Shown in pieces: positions 15,708-25,012 of a DNA stretch of 64,000 bases (position 1 is its first letter; each line of letters starts with the position of its first letter). A program made the translations under genes and the position numbers. Under the pieces are notes generated by a model. The model saw only the letters and a program-made list of their open reading frames with translations, searched no databases and was not told the origin of the DNA. The stretch is from Paenibacillus dendritiformis (GTDB lineage: Bacteria; Bacillota; Bacilli; Paenibacillales; Paenibacillaceae): assembly GCF_021654795.1 (NCBI RefSeq), contig NZ_AP025344.1, positions 4,216,501-4,280,500 of the forward strand, given 5' to 3'.

Positions 15708-16447
15708 TGCGCCGCCTTTTCCGGGAGATTTTTGTGGATCAGATTGTACATCATCGTCGTGAGCAACCCTTCCGCAACCGCGATCGGCACTTGAGTCGTG
15801 CAGAAGATGGCCATAAACTTGAAGATCGAGGCCATCATGCCGGAGGCCGGATCCGGAAAAACAATCCCAAGCTGCACCGAAGTCACCAAATAAGTGGCCA
15901 GATCGGCGATAAAGGCGCACAGAAAGATGGCCAAGCCTTGCCGGCAGCCCATTTTCCGGGCCAATCGATAGACGAGATACCCGGCGATCGGTCCGACGAC
16001 CGCCATCGACACCGCATTGGCTCCCAGAGTGGTGATGCCTCCATGGGCCAGCAGCAGCGCCTGGAACAGCAGCACAATCGCGCCGAATACGCTGACGACC
16101 AGCGGCCCGAACAGCGCGGTGGCCAGGCCGACGCCGGTGGGATGCGAGCAAGAGCCCGTCACGGACGGGATTTTCAGCGCGGATAAGACAAAAATAAAGG
16201 CGCCGCATAAGGCAAGCAGCAATTTATTGTGCGGATCGGCGGCCACCAGCTTGCGAATACGGAACAATCCGGCAATCAGGAACGGAATAAACGCGATGCT
16301 CCACAGGATGGACCACATTGGCGGAAGGAAGCCCTCCATAATGTGCATCGCATGCGCCGTCTGCGGATTCGTGACGGCAAAATAAAGAACAGCAGCGAGA
16401 ACAAGCGGGATAAATCTGAAATATTTCGCCGATAACCGGTTTCGCAT
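15698..16447 (-). CDS. cbiM: Cobalt-binding S component CbiM
   Basis: A 249-residue membrane protein that binds Co2+ as substrate-specific component. A signal peptide (FIPLVLAAVLYFAVTNPQTAHA) would be cut before MHIMEG, so that Met34 and His35 become the new N-terminus, which is the metal site in this family. Other family features: GFLPPMWSILW, SVTGSCSHPTGVGLATALFGP and QALLLAHGGITTLGANAVSM. Six or seven helices follow. It overlaps cbiN. Confidence 0.93.
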   Translation of the reverse strand: MRNRLSAKYFRFIPLVLAAVLYFAVTNPQTAHAMHIMEGFLPPMWSILWSIAFIPFLIAGLFRIRKLVAADPHNKLLLALCGAFIFVLSALKIPSVTGSCSHPTGVGLATALFGPLVVSVFGAIVLLFQALLLAHGGITTLGANAVSMAVVGPIAGYLVYRLARKMGCRQGLAIFLCAFIADLATYLVTSVQLGIVFPDPASGMMASIFKFMAIFCTTQVPIAVAEGLLTTMMYNLIHKNLPEKAAQWQ

Positions 16448-16456
16448 TTCATGTCC

Positions 16457-17155
16457 CTACCTTTCTTTTTTCACAATAATCGTGGAAAAATAAGAAAGCT
16501 TTTCCTCATCATGCAACTGGTTCAAGCCAAACGTTATCTTTTCGGTCCCCATCGATGCATCGCTGACCAGCACCGCCTTCTCCAGCAATTGGTGCTGCTC
16601 CAGCAGCCGGAGCACCAGCGGCAGATTGCTGGCTGCCTTCATGAGAACAATCGTGTCGAAGCCGGTCAGCGCCTGATGTAGCGCCTCCTCCCCGGAAGTG
16701 ACCGGAATGACCGCCAGCGATTCCTCATCCATCACCAGCGGCCAGCCGACACGCGAGGCCATATAAGAGAAGGAGGAAATCCCCGCTATCGTCTCGGTCT
16801 CGATCTCCGTCCGCAGCAGCTCCAGCAAGTAGCTGTACGTGCTATAGACCATCGGGTCTCCCAGCGTAATAAATCCGGCATTTTTGCCCGCCAGCACATC
16901 CGCTTTGATCTCCGCCGCGATGCGTTCCCAGGCCTGCTCCTTTTCCTCCTTGTTGTAGGTCATGGGAAAATGGCGCTGCTTGACCGTCAGCCTCTCCGGC
17001 AAATGCGGAGCCACGATCTTCAGCGCGAGGCTGGCTCCGCCTTTTTTCGCTTCCGGCGCATAGAGCACGTCCAACCGCTCCAGCGTATGAACGGCTTTCA
17101 TCGTCAATAGCCCGCTGTCTCCCGGACCTGTCCCGATGCCATAAAACTTAGCCAT
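16457..17155 (-). CDS. cbiL: Cobalt-precorrin-2 C(20)-methyltransferase CbiL
   Basis: A 232-residue class III SAM methyltransferase of the anaerobic B12 route. N-terminal FYGIGTGPGDSGLLTMKAV is the P-loop-like family motif, ITLGDPMVYSTYSYL is the SAM-contact motif, and IAGISSFSYMASRVGWPL matches the CobI/CbiL subgroup. It methylates cobalt-sirohydrochlorin made by the CbiK product encoded upstream; the two genes overlap by 8 bases. Confidence 0.92.
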   Translation of the reverse strand: MAKFYGIGTGPGDSGLLTMKAVHTLERLDVLYAPEAKKGGASLALKIVAPHLPERLTVKQRHFPMTYNKEEKEQAWERIAAEIKADVLAGKNAGFITLGDPMVYSTYSYLLELLRTEIETETIAGISSFSYMASRVGWPLVMDEESLAVIPVTSGEEALHQALTGFDTIVLMKAASNLPLVLRLLEQHQLLEKAVLVSDASMGTEKITFGLNQLHDEEKLSYFSTIIVKKER

Positions 17156-17942
17156 GCACTGCCATCTCCTTCTCCATCGCCGCTCGGATATGGTTGATAA
17201 ACTGCGCCTGAATCAGCGGATTCTCGCCCAGTCCCTGCAAGTAAGCCGCGGCTTCGAATCCTTGCTGCGTCAATTGCGATTTCCAGGAATCCTCTTCGTC
17301 CGATGCCATGTCGTTGATCGCATGATCTCCGGCCACCAGCATGAATGGCATCAAATGGACCTTCCGGACCTTCGCCGCCTTGAGCTGTCCGATGACGCGC
17401 TCCAGCGGCGGATAGCCTTCCACGGTGCCCAAGTAGATGGGCTCGCCGGCCAGCATATGGTCGAGACAAGCGTAGGCGCTGAACGCGTGATGCTCCGAGC
17501 CATGCCCCATCAAGACCAGCGCTTCATCCGCGGCCAGGCGCGGCGCTTGCGCCTTGACGGCCTGGATCGCTTGGCCGTAATCTTCATAGCTGTCGAGCAG
17601 AGGCTTGCTGATCAGCAATTGTTCAAATTGCTCCCGGTACGGCAGAGCCTGGGAGACGATTTTCTCGAACTCCTCGCCGTTAATAAGATGCAGGGATTGA
17701 ATAATAACCTTGGCATAACCGTCCGCTTTCAATCTTTCAAGCGCCTGCGCGGGCGTATCGATATACAGCCCATCGCGCTCCGCCAGTTTTTTTCTGATTT
17801 TGTTGGATGTAAAAGCACGGAACACATCGTAGTCGGGAAATGTGTCCCTGATCTTATTTTCGCAAGCTTCGATCGTTTTGGCGCGCGTCTCCGGATAGCT
17901 TGTTCCGAAGCTGACGACCAGTATCGCTTGTTTCGGTTTCAT
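17148..17942 (-). CDS. cbiK: Sirohydrochlorin cobaltochelatase CbiK
   Basis: A 264-residue chelatase that inserts Co2+ into sirohydrochlorin, the step that commits the early-cobalt (anaerobic) route. Two metal-site histidine motifs are visible: LMGHGSEHHAFSAYACLD and MLVAGDHAINDMASDEEDSWK. The N-terminus LVVSFGTSYPETRAKTIEACE is the HemH-like fold start. Presence of CbiK instead of CbiX agrees with the rest of the operon (CbiD, CbiG). It overlaps the upstream cobA-hemD gene by ATGA. Confidence 0.93.
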   Translation of the reverse strand: MKPKQAILVVSFGTSYPETRAKTIEACENKIRDTFPDYDVFRAFTSNKIRKKLAERDGLYIDTPAQALERLKADGYAKVIIQSLHLINGEEFEKIVSQALPYREQFEQLLISKPLLDSYEDYGQAIQAVKAQAPRLAADEALVLMGHGSEHHAFSAYACLDHMLAGEPIYLGTVEGYPPLERVIGQLKAAKVRKVHLMPFMLVAGDHAINDMASDEEDSWKSQLTQQGFEAAAYLQGLGENPLIQAQFINHIRAAMEKEMAVHG

Positions 17943-19438
17943 GTCGGCATAACCTCCCCGGCTTCTTCTAACAACAGCGCAATCAGAGAATCCGGCTGCG
18001 CCGCTTTCGCCTCGCGATAGACCTCCAAGCCCTGCTCGCGTATCGTCCGGCTCGTCATCGGGCCGATGGACAGCATTTTCATCGAGCGGAGCATGGCTTG
18101 TTCTTCCGCGCTCAATACGGAGAGCAGATGCTCTACCGAAGCGGAACTGGAAAAGCAGACGGCGTCAAACTTGCTCAAGTCAAAAGGCCGCACCGACTCC
18201 AACACTTCACGATACAACGGCAATGCGGCGAACTCGGCAGCTCCGCCCAGTTCATCGGCCAACTGGGCCGCATGCTTCTCGCTTCCGGCCAGCACCACCT
18301 TCGCCCCTTGCCGCCAATTCCCGGCACAGGCTTGAAGGATGAGGTCCGCCGACCGTCTCGTCACCAGGGTATCAGCGGCAAGTCCGTATTCGCGCAGCTT
18401 CTCCTTCGTCTGCTTGCCGATCGCCGTCAGCCGGATCCCGCTCAGCGCGCGGTTATCCTTCCCGGACTCCAGCAGCCCCTCGATGAACAAGGTTACGGCC
18501 TCCGCCGAAGCAAACAGGATTTCTTCGCACTCCGGCAAGGACGCCAGCATCGCGTTCATTTGCGCCGAATCATTAAGTTTTTCAATCCGAATACCCGGAT
18601 AAAGAGTGGCCTCTCCGCCCAAGGCCGCAATCCGGTCGGCCAGTTCGCTTCGCCCGGCACGCGCGCGCGGAAGGAGAATATGCTTCCGGAACAGCGGCGC
18701 TTTCTCGAAAAAGCTCAATTTATCCCGCAGCTTTACCACATCGCCGACGACGATCAGCCCGGGCGCCCCGATGTTGGCATCCGCCACCTTGGCGCAGATC
18801 GTCGTCAAATCTCCGCTCACGGTCCGCTGACGGGAGCGGGATGCCCATTCGACCACGGCCGCGGCCGTGTCGGGGCGGCGTCCATGCTGGATCAGGTTCG
18901 CGCAGATGGACGGAAGCTGGGTCATCCCCATCAGGAAGATCAAGGTGCCGTCCAGCCGGGCCAAGCTTGTCCAATCGAGCGGATCGCCGCCTTCCTTCAA
19001 GTGTCCGGTGATCACGTGGAAGCTGGAGGCGCAGTCCCGATGCGTCACCGGAATGCCTGCATAGGCCAGCCCGCCGATCGCCGAGGTGATGCCGGGGACG
19101 ACTTCGAAAGGAATGCCTGCCGCATGCAGGGTCTCGCCTTCCTCCCCTCCGCGCCCGAATACATAAGGATCGCCGCTTTTTAGGCGAATGACTAATTTAT
19201 TCCGTTTCGCCTGATTCACGAGAATTTGCTCGATTTCCGCTTGCGGAATCGGGTGGTGAGACGGCTCCTTGCCCACGTAAATCAGCTCGCAGTCTGGTTT
19301 GCGCTCCTTCAGCAGCGCCGGATTCACGAGGCGGTCATAGACGATCACATCCGCCTGCCGTATGAACTCCAGAGCTTTCACGGTTAACAGACCGGCATCG
19401 CCGGGTCCGGCTCCGACAAGAACTACTTTGCCGCTCAT
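17939..19438 (-). CDS. cobA-hemD: Fused uroporphyrinogen-III C-methyltransferase / uroporphyrinogen-III synthase
   Basis: A 499-residue bifunctional protein. Residues 1-245 are CobA/SUMT: VLVGAGPGDAGLLTVKALEFI, VIYDRLVNPALL, RLKSGDPYVFGRGGEE, VPGITSAIGGLAYAGIPVTHRD and LIVVGDVVKL. Residues 250-499 are HemD: LLPRARAGRSELADRIAALGGEA, FASAEAVTLFIE and the closing FSSSASVEHLL, IGPMTSRTIREQGL. It cyclises the linear tetrapyrrole and makes precorrin-2. The fusion is common in Firmicutes. Start ATG 19438 is 24 bases after cbiJ. An oxidase for precorrin-2 to sirohydrochlorin is not in the window. Confidence 0.95.
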   Translation of the reverse strand: MSGKVVLVGAGPGDAGLLTVKALEFIRQADVIVYDRLVNPALLKERKPDCELIYVGKEPSHHPIPQAEIEQILVNQAKRNKLVIRLKSGDPYVFGRGGEEGETLHAAGIPFEVVPGITSAIGGLAYAGIPVTHRDCASSFHVITGHLKEGGDPLDWTSLARLDGTLIFLMGMTQLPSICANLIQHGRRPDTAAAVVEWASRSRQRTVSGDLTTICAKVADANIGAPGLIVVGDVVKLRDKLSFFEKAPLFRKHILLPRARAGRSELADRIAALGGEATLYPGIRIEKLNDSAQMNAMLASLPECEEILFASAEAVTLFIEGLLESGKDNRALSGIRLTAIGKQTKEKLREYGLAADTLVTRRSADLILQACAGNWRQGAKVVLAGSEKHAAQLADELGGAAEFAALPLYREVLESVRPFDLSKFDAVCFSSSASVEHLLSVLSAEEQAMLRSMKMLSIGPMTSRTIREQGLEVYREAKAAQPDSLIALLLEEAGEVMPT

Positions 19439-19462
19439 CGGTTTTCCCCCTTTATTTCATGT

Positions 19463-20197
19463 CTATGTGTATTGGACAAGCTCGTTGATATCTGTAATGA
19501 CATTCGGATAAGACAGAGACGGCCGCCGAATGACGACGCAAGGAATGCCGATCTCCCGGCAAGCGGCGATTTTCTCGGCAAAGCCGCCCTTCGGCCCGCT
19601 TTCCTTCGTAATCATCACGTCTGCGCCGGTCTGGCGGAACAGCTCGGTATTCAATGCTTGGGAGAACGGTCCCTTCATCGCGATAATCTGGTCGGCCAGC
19701 AGACCGAGCCGTTCGCAGGCCGCGATGACGTCCGCCACAGGCAGCACTCTCGCGATGACCTGCTTTCCGGGGAGCTTGGCCACGTACTCCGGCAAGTTTT
19801 TGCTCCCGGTCGTCAGAAAAATCCGGTCGCCCAAGGCCGCCGCGACGCGGCACGCTTCATCAATGTCGCGGACGAGATGAAGATGGCCGGCATCGCCGGA
19901 AGACCTCTCATAACGAACATAAGGAATATTCATGCTCCCCGCGGCGTTCATCGCATTCGCGGACACCTCGACAGCGAACGGATGGGTCGCGTCGATGACC
20001 AGGGAGACCGCCTTCTCGCGCATCACCCGGCGCATGCCGGCTTCATCCAGCCGCTGGCAGAGAACATGCTCGGCATGCCGCTTCGCCAGCTGTTCCCCGT
20101 ATTCGGTGGCCACGGACACGATATAGTCATGTCCGCGGGCATGCAGCCAATCGCAAATGTCCAGACTATCCGAGGTTCCGCCGAACATCAGAATCAT
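19463..20197 (-). CDS. cbiJ: Cobalt-precorrin-6A reductase CbiJ
   Basis: A 244-residue NAD(P)H-dependent reductase of the CobK/CbiJ family. It starts MILMFGGTSDSLDICDWLHARGH, the family nucleotide-binding start, and has LVIDATHPFAVEVSANAMNA, IPYVRYERSS, FLTTGSKNLPEYVAKLPG, the RVLPVADVIAACERLGL motif and MITKESGPKGGFAEKIAACREIGIPCVVIRRP at the end, all typical. It overlaps cbiH by four bases. Confidence 0.94.
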   Translation of the reverse strand: MILMFGGTSDSLDICDWLHARGHDYIVSVATEYGEQLAKRHAEHVLCQRLDEAGMRRVMREKAVSLVIDATHPFAVEVSANAMNAAGSMNIPYVRYERSSGDAGHLHLVRDIDEACRVAAALGDRIFLTTGSKNLPEYVAKLPGKQVIARVLPVADVIAACERLGLLADQIIAMKGPFSQALNTELFRQTGADVMITKESGPKGGFAEKIAACREIGIPCVVIRRPSLSYPNVITDINELVQYT

Positions 20198-20919
20198 AGC
20201 GTATAACCCCGCGGCGTGATCATGCGGCCGCCGGAGACATAGGTTTCCTTGTTGCCGACAATCACCATCGTCGTCATATCCACTTCTTCATAGTCGATGT
20301 CCGCCATCGTCGTCAGTATTTTTCGTTCTTCCTTGCGGCCGACATCCTTCACGATGCCGACCGGAGTGGAAGGCGATTTATAGGCCATCATCCATTCCAG
20401 GGCATGCTTCAGATGATCCGCCCGGCCCTTGCTTCTCGGATTATAGAAGCAGACGACAAAATCGGCTTCCGCCGCCAGCTTCACCCGCTTCTCGATGACC
20501 TCCCATGGCGTCATCAGATCGCTTAAGCTGATATGGCAAAAATCATGCATCAGGGGCGCCCCCAGCCTGGCCGCCGCGCCGATGCTCGCCGTGACGCCGG
20601 CCACGATTTCTACCTCAATCGCTGCTTGCTCTTTCTCCACAATCTCGAGAATGAGGCCGGCCATGCCGTAAATTCCGGCATCTCCGCTCGATACGACCGC
20701 CACCGTTTTGCCGGTCTTGGCGATATCGACGGCTTCCTGGCAGCGGTCGATTTCCTTGCGCATCCCCGTTTTGACGACTTCTTTCCCCTGGATCAACTCT
20801 TCGATCAGCCGGATATACGTAATGTAGCCCACGATCACATCCGCTTTTTGAATGGCGGCGAGCGCCTCTCCGGTCATCATGTCTCTCTCGCCCGGCCCAA
20901 TTCCTACCACATAAATCAT
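20194..20919 (-). CDS. cbiH: Cobalt-precorrin-3B C(17)-methyltransferase CbiH
   Basis: A class III SAM methyltransferase that also contracts the ring. Motifs: IYVVGIGPGERDMMTGEALAAI, VVSSGDAGIYGMAGLILEI, VEIVAGVTASIGAAARLGAPLMHDFCHISLSDLMTPWEVIEKR (highly typical CobJ/CbiH), FYNPRSKGRADHL. Start: ATG 20919 gives the usual MIYVVGIGPG N-terminus behind GGGGTGA; an ATG at 20940, which overlaps the cbiG stop, would add seven residues and cannot be excluded. Confidence 0.94.
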   Translation of the reverse strand: MIYVVGIGPGERDMMTGEALAAIQKADVIVGYITYIRLIEELIQGKEVVKTGMRKEIDRCQEAVDIAKTGKTVAVVSSGDAGIYGMAGLILEIVEKEQAAIEVEIVAGVTASIGAAARLGAPLMHDFCHISLSDLMTPWEVIEKRVKLAAEADFVVCFYNPRSKGRADHLKHALEWMMAYKSPSTPVGIVKDVGRKEERKILTTMADIDYEEVDMTTMVIVGNKETYVSGGRMITPRGYTL

Positions 20920-20936
20920 GCCTTCACCCCATCGCT

Positions 20937-21977
20937 TCATCTCGTTCTCTCTCCCATCGCCATCGTGATTCCATTGACGGCGAACCTTGGCGTCAACACC
21001 CGGCCCCCGCTGGCCAGATCGGCCGCGGATAGCGCGACGCTGCCTGCCTTCACGGTCTGTCTGACGAACTCGGATACCGGATACTTGCCCTCGACTTCAC
21101 GCAGTTGATCGGCCGTATACGTGATGAAGGGGCAGTTCCACTGCTCCGCCAATTGCTTGATCGCCGGTTCCTCCTTTTTGACATCGATGCTGGCCATCAC
21201 CGCAAAGGAATGCGGATCGGTATCATGCCGGAGGCAAAAATCAGTAAACGCCTGCCTCATCTGTTCAGGCTCCGTTTGCTTGCGGCATCCGACGCCAAGC
21301 ACCCGTGTCCGGGGAACCAGCTTCACCGTGTGCACCTTCAATTCCGGCAGCCGGTACCGGTGCGTGACCCATACCAGGGCTTCGGCCTGTTCCGGAAGCT
21401 CATGCGGGTTCGTGATTGGCGTGAAGCCCCGCCGGTCGATCTCGGCCGGCACTTCCTCGTACAGGGACACGGTTTTCCCGGCGGCCAGCAGCCCGTTGAT
21501 CCGCTTGCAGTTCTCGCGAAATTCCGGGATCCATCCCGGCACGGACGGCACGATCATGTCGAGCGCCGCTACCTGCTGAACGTCTGTCGCCGTCGTAATC
21601 ACGGGGGCCGCTCCCGTCAGCTCCGCCAGCTTGCGGGCCAAGTCATTGGCTCCGCCCACATGTCCGGACAAGAGGCTGATAGCGTGAAGTGCCTTCTCGT
21701 CCATCACCACCACCGCCGGATCATACAGCTTGTCCGAGATGACCGGAGCCAGCGTCCGGACGGCAATCCCTGTCGCCATAATGCAGATCAGCGCATCATA
21801 CTGCTGGAAAAGGCGGCGCAGCCCCGATGCGAAATCCGGTTCAAGCGCTGCAAACCCTTCGGATTGCAGCTTCGCGGGCACATAGCAATCGGCCGCCAGC
21901 GCCTCCCTGATGGACGCGGCAAGCGCCTTGCCGATGGCCGTGACCGCGATAATGGCAGTGTTCTTATCTGTACTCAT
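20937..21977 (-). CDS. cbiG: Cobalt-precorrin-5A hydrolase CbiG
   Basis: A 346-residue protein that opens the lactone of cobalt-precorrin-5A and releases acetaldehyde. Three parts are visible: N-terminal (AIIAVTAIGKALAASI, then YDALICIMATGIAVRTLAPVISDKLYDPAVVVMDEKALHAISLLSGHVGGANDL), a linker, and the C-terminal CbiG_C domain (LGVGCRKQTEPEQMRQAF, ASIDVKKEEPAIKQLAEQW, FITYTADQLREVEG). CbiG is specific to the anaerobic route. It overlaps cbiF by 14 bases. Confidence 0.94.
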   Translation of the reverse strand: MSTDKNTAIIAVTAIGKALAASIREALAADCYVPAKLQSEGFAALEPDFASGLRRLFQQYDALICIMATGIAVRTLAPVISDKLYDPAVVVMDEKALHAISLLSGHVGGANDLARKLAELTGAAPVITTATDVQQVAALDMIVPSVPGWIPEFRENCKRINGLLAAGKTVSLYEEVPAEIDRRGFTPITNPHELPEQAEALVWVTHRYRLPELKVHTVKLVPRTRVLGVGCRKQTEPEQMRQAFTDFCLRHDTDPHSFAVMASIDVKKEEPAIKQLAEQWNCPFITYTADQLREVEGKYPVSEFVRQTVKAGSVALSAADLASGGRVLTPRFAVNGITMAMGERTR

Positions 21978-22713
21978 GCGAAAAATCCTTGTCGTACAAC
22001 TTGGAATAATAATAGGTCTCGCCCAGAAAATCCCCTACCATAATCAGCGCCGTTTTGATGATGCCCTGCTCCTTGACCTTGGCGGCGATATCCCGCAGGG
22101 TTCCGGTCACTTGCTTTTCATCCGCCCAGGTTGCTTTATAGATGACAGCCGCCGGGGTATCCTCCGGATATCCGCCTGCCACCAGTTCGGCCACCACGTC
22201 CTCAACCGCTTGCACCGACAGGAAAATAACCATCGAGGTGCGGTGCGCGGCGAAGGAACGCAGCGATTCCCTGTCCGGTACCGGCGTTCTGCCTTCCATG
22301 CGCGTAATAATGACGCTCTGGCTTACTTCCGGGACGGTGTACTCGACACCGAGCTGCGAGGCGGCCCCGAGGAATGAACTTACCCCAGGGGTACAGGTGA
22401 ACCCGATATCCCGCTTTTTCATTTCCTCGATCTGTTCCCGAATCGATCCGTAGATCGAAAAATCTCCGGTCTGGAGGCGGACGACCTGTTTCCCGGCCTT
22501 CACGCTTTTTTCCATGCAATCGATAATCTCCGTCAAATCCATCCCGGCGCTGTTGTAGATTTCGCAGCCTTCCTTGCAATACTCCAGCAATTCCGGGTTC
22601 ACCAGCGAGCCCGCATAGATGACGACATCCGCCTCTTTCAGGAGGTTGTATCCCCGCAAGGTAATCAGTTCTTTATGTCCGGGTCCCGCCCCGACAAAAT
22701 GCACTTTCGTCAA
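21964..22713 (-). CDS. cbiF: Cobalt-precorrin-4 C(11)-methyltransferase CbiF
   Basis: A 249-residue class III SAM methyltransferase. Motifs: KVHFVGAGPGHKELITLRGYNLL, VVIYAGSLVNPELLEYCKEGCEI, LQTGDFSIYGSIREQIEEM, CTPGVSSFLGAASQLGVEYTVPEVSQSVIITRMEGRTPVP, the CobM/CbiF signature. The start is TTG at 22713, overlapping the cbiT stop as TTGA, 9 bases after AAAGGAG. A longer frame that begins at 22938 runs through cbiT in another frame and is not coding. Confidence 0.94.
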   Translation of the reverse strand: MTKVHFVGAGPGHKELITLRGYNLLKEADVVIYAGSLVNPELLEYCKEGCEIYNSAGMDLTEIIDCMEKSVKAGKQVVRLQTGDFSIYGSIREQIEEMKKRDIGFTCTPGVSSFLGAASQLGVEYTVPEVSQSVIITRMEGRTPVPDRESLRSFAAHRTSMVIFLSVQAVEDVVAELVAGGYPEDTPAAVIYKATWADEKQVTGTLRDIAAKVKEQGIIKTALIMVGDFLGETYYYSKLYDKDFSHEYR

Positions 22714-23285
22714 GCTGTTCCGCTCCTTTCTTTTTGGCAGGCGATGATGAACGTCGGATTTTGGGGCTTGAAATAATGCCCTTGTCCAAGTTCTTGCCAT
22801 TTCGACACCTGCATTTGAATGATCTCGACTTCTTGCCAGGGCCCTTTTTCGAGATAGGCTGCCGCTTCGAGGGCATTTTCCAGCAAGATGAAATTGAGCG
22901 CAAGCCGGCCGCCCGGCAGCAGCAAGGCATGGCTCCAATCGATGATCTCCGTTAATTGCCCCCCGCTGCCGCCGACAAAAATAGCGTCGAACCCGGTATT
23001 GTCCAGCGGGATGGGAGCCTCTGCCGCCACGATCTCCACATTGTCCAGCCCGAACTGCCGCCGGTTCTGTTCGATTAGGGCCAGCGCCTCTTCGTTCCGT
23101 TCTATCGCGGTTACCGCCACATGGGGGAACATCTTCGCGACCTGGAGCGCTACGCTGCCCGTGCCGGCTCCAACGTCGAGTACACGGCGGCTTGTCTCGT
23201 CCAAGGCCAATTTGTCAATGGATACGGCGCGGACCTCCGCCTTGGTCATCGGCGTCTTGCCGCGAATAAAAGCTTCATCCTTCAT
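22710..23285 (-). CDS. cbiT: Cobalt-precorrin-6B C(15)-methyltransferase (decarboxylating) CbiT
   Basis: A 191-residue class I SAM methyltransferase. It starts KDEAFIRGKTPMTKAEVRAVSIDKL, the CbiT hallmark, and has the Rossmann SAM motif VLDVGAGTGSVALQVAKMFP, AIERNEEAL and FDAIFVGGSGGQLTEIIDW. With CbiE it methylates C5 and C15 and decarboxylates the acetate side chain at ring C. Separate cbiE and cbiT genes here equal the fused CobL of other bacteria. It overlaps cbiE by 11 bases. Confidence 0.94.
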   Translation of the reverse strand: MKDEAFIRGKTPMTKAEVRAVSIDKLALDETSRRVLDVGAGTGSVALQVAKMFPHVAVTAIERNEEALALIEQNRRQFGLDNVEIVAAEAPIPLDNTGFDAIFVGGSGGQLTEIIDWSHALLLPGGRLALNFILLENALEAAAYLEKGPWQEVEIIQMQVSKWQELGQGHYFKPQNPTFIIACQKERSGTA

Positions 23286-23886
23286 CCAAGATCACCACCA
23301 CATTCATATCATAGCGAGCCGCAACCTCCTCCGGCTTCAACCGATGCAACCGTTCCTCGGGATAGCTGAGGTTTTCTCCGATAATGAGCGTTTTACGCAG
23401 CTTCCTTTGCAGAATTTCCTCAGCGATTTCCGCAGGGCCAATCTTGCTGTCCGTGACCATCGCCACTTTCGGGTGCGCGAGCAGAAACCCGAAATCAGGC
23501 TGCTTGCCGTGGCTGCTCGTAATGTACAGGTCGTTCATGGCAATGCCGCAACGGCTGCACAAATATTGAATCGAGCTAATCCCGGGCACAATCTGAAGCT
23601 GCTCCGGCGGAAATCTCTCCAACGCCCATTTTCCGATGCCATACATCAACGGATCTCCGGAAGCGAGCACCACGATCTCCTGGCCGATCCTCTCTTGCAA
23701 AAAGGCTTCCAGCTCCGAGAGTTGTGAGGGCAGCAGCTTGCGTTCGGCCGGGTTGTCCGGCGGAATGTCGCCGAGCTGCCGCTTCGAGCCGACAAGCACG
23801 TCCGCCTTCTGGATGAGCAAGGCCCCCGCAGCGGTCAGCAGCTCCGGACTGCCCGGGCCAATACCGACAATATGAATCATAGCCAT
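23275..23886 (-). CDS. cbiE: Cobalt-precorrin-7 C(5)-methyltransferase CbiE
   Basis: A 203-residue class III SAM methyltransferase. Motifs: IHIVGIGPGSPELLTAAGALLIQKADVLVGSKRQL, IVVLASGDPLMYGIGKWALERF, IVPGISSIQYLCSRCGIAMNDLYITSSHGKQPDF and KTLIIGENLSYPEERLHRLKPEEV. The HIVGIGPG start and S.HG motif are diagnostic for CbiE. It overlaps both neighbours, so translation of the D-E-T-F block is probably coupled. Confidence 0.94.
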   Translation of the reverse strand: MAMIHIVGIGPGSPELLTAAGALLIQKADVLVGSKRQLGDIPPDNPAERKLLPSQLSELEAFLQERIGQEIVVLASGDPLMYGIGKWALERFPPEQLQIVPGISSIQYLCSRCGIAMNDLYITSSHGKQPDFGFLLAHPKVAMVTDSKIGPAEIAEEILQRKLRKTLIIGENLSYPEERLHRLKPEEVAARYDMNVVVILDEG

Positions 23887-24998
23887 GCCTCCTTGATGGT
23901 TGAGATGTCGCAGGTGGAAGCCAGCATTCCGCGATCCGTCGAGAACGTAATGACATCGATATCCACCGCCGGTTTACTGTATTTCAAAAACTGTTCGGCC
24001 CGTTGTTTCACTTTGTCCGTGATCGTCTGAAAAACCTCGCTATACCCTTCCGCCACCATAATTTCGCCCGCCGCTTCCGTCGTCGCGCAAGCCGCAATTC
24101 GCTGGAGCAGGGGCAGGGGCGCGCCGGCCAGCGCCAGGTTCGCCACCAGGATTTCTGCCCTCGCATCGGCGTCTTTGCTGTACGTGGTGAAAATACCGGC
24201 GGACACTTTAATCAACTTGCCGAAATGGCCCACCATCAGCACATGCTCGAAGGCGAGGCGCTGCGTCTCCTTGAGCATGTAGCCGACGAAATTGCTCATC
24301 GAGACCACGTATTTGCCATCGATGCCAAGCTGCTCCTCGACGAAGCGCTCCCCGTAATTCCCGGGAACGAGAATGATTTTCCGGAAGCCCTGCGCTCTTT
24401 TCATTTCCAGCTCGATGGACAGCGACTGCTTCCATCCTTCATCGGACATCGGCGTTACGATCCCGGTCGTTCCCAGAATCGAGATTCCGCCGAGAATCCC
24501 GAGGCGGCTGTTCATGGTGCGTTCTGCGCGCTCTTCGCCTTCCGGCGCGAAAATCACAACATCCGCCCCGCGGTCAGGGCCAATCTCTTCCCGGACGGCC
24601 GCGGCAATCATTCGGCGCGGCACCGGGTTGATGGCCGCTTCCCCGACCGGGACCGCAATGCCCTTCTGCGTCACGCGCCCGATGCCTTGCCCGCCGTCGA
24701 TGCGGATCTCCCCGCTGCCATTCAAGGTGACCTGCGCAAAAATCCGCATCCCATGCGTCGCATCGATATCATCGCCGCCGTCTTTTTGCACGGCGGCCGT
24801 GGCCGTATGCCGATCGAATTCCTGCTTGTCCACCGGAAGCTGCAGGGTCGTTCCGTTCGGCGTGATGATCGTCACCCCGGCGATCTTCTCCTGCTGGATG
24901 ATCATGGCCGCTGCCGCTTTGGCCGCCGCTGCCGCGCAAGTGCCTGTCGTATAGCCCTTGCGCAATTTTTTTCCCTCGTAATACACGTAATCTTCCAT
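23877..24998 (-). CDS. cbiD: Cobalt-precorrin-5B C(1)-methyltransferase CbiD
   Basis: A 373-residue enzyme found only with the anaerobic route. The N-terminus carries LRKGYTTGTCAAAAAKAAAAMI, the diagnostic CbiD motif; further YGERFVEEQLGI, MSNFVGYMLKETQRLAFEHVLMVGHFGKLIKVSAGIFTTYSKDADARAEI and DVITFSTDRGMLAS follow family sequence. It starts 14 bases after cbiC. Confidence 0.95.
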   Translation of the reverse strand: MEDYVYYEGKKLRKGYTTGTCAAAAAKAAAAMIIQQEKIAGVTIITPNGTTLQLPVDKQEFDRHTATAAVQKDGGDDIDATHGMRIFAQVTLNGSGEIRIDGGQGIGRVTQKGIAVPVGEAAINPVPRRMIAAAVREEIGPDRGADVVIFAPEGEERAERTMNSRLGILGGISILGTTGIVTPMSDEGWKQSLSIELEMKRAQGFRKIILVPGNYGERFVEEQLGIDGKYVVSMSNFVGYMLKETQRLAFEHVLMVGHFGKLIKVSAGIFTTYSKDADARAEILVANLALAGAPLPLLQRIAACATTEAAGEIMVAEGYSEVFQTITDKVKQRAEQFLKYSKPAVDIDVITFSTDRGMLASTCDISTIKEAWL

Positions 24999-25012
24999 CG
25001 GGCCACCTCTTC

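Noticed and set aside
15708..16208. Upstream extension of the CbiN frame
   Set aside because: It lies entirely within cbiM in a different frame; CbiN starts at 15707 or 15701.
22714..22938. Longer CbiF frame
   Set aside because: It overlaps cbiT over 225 bases in another frame; TTG 22713 with AAAGGAG gives the normal N-terminus.
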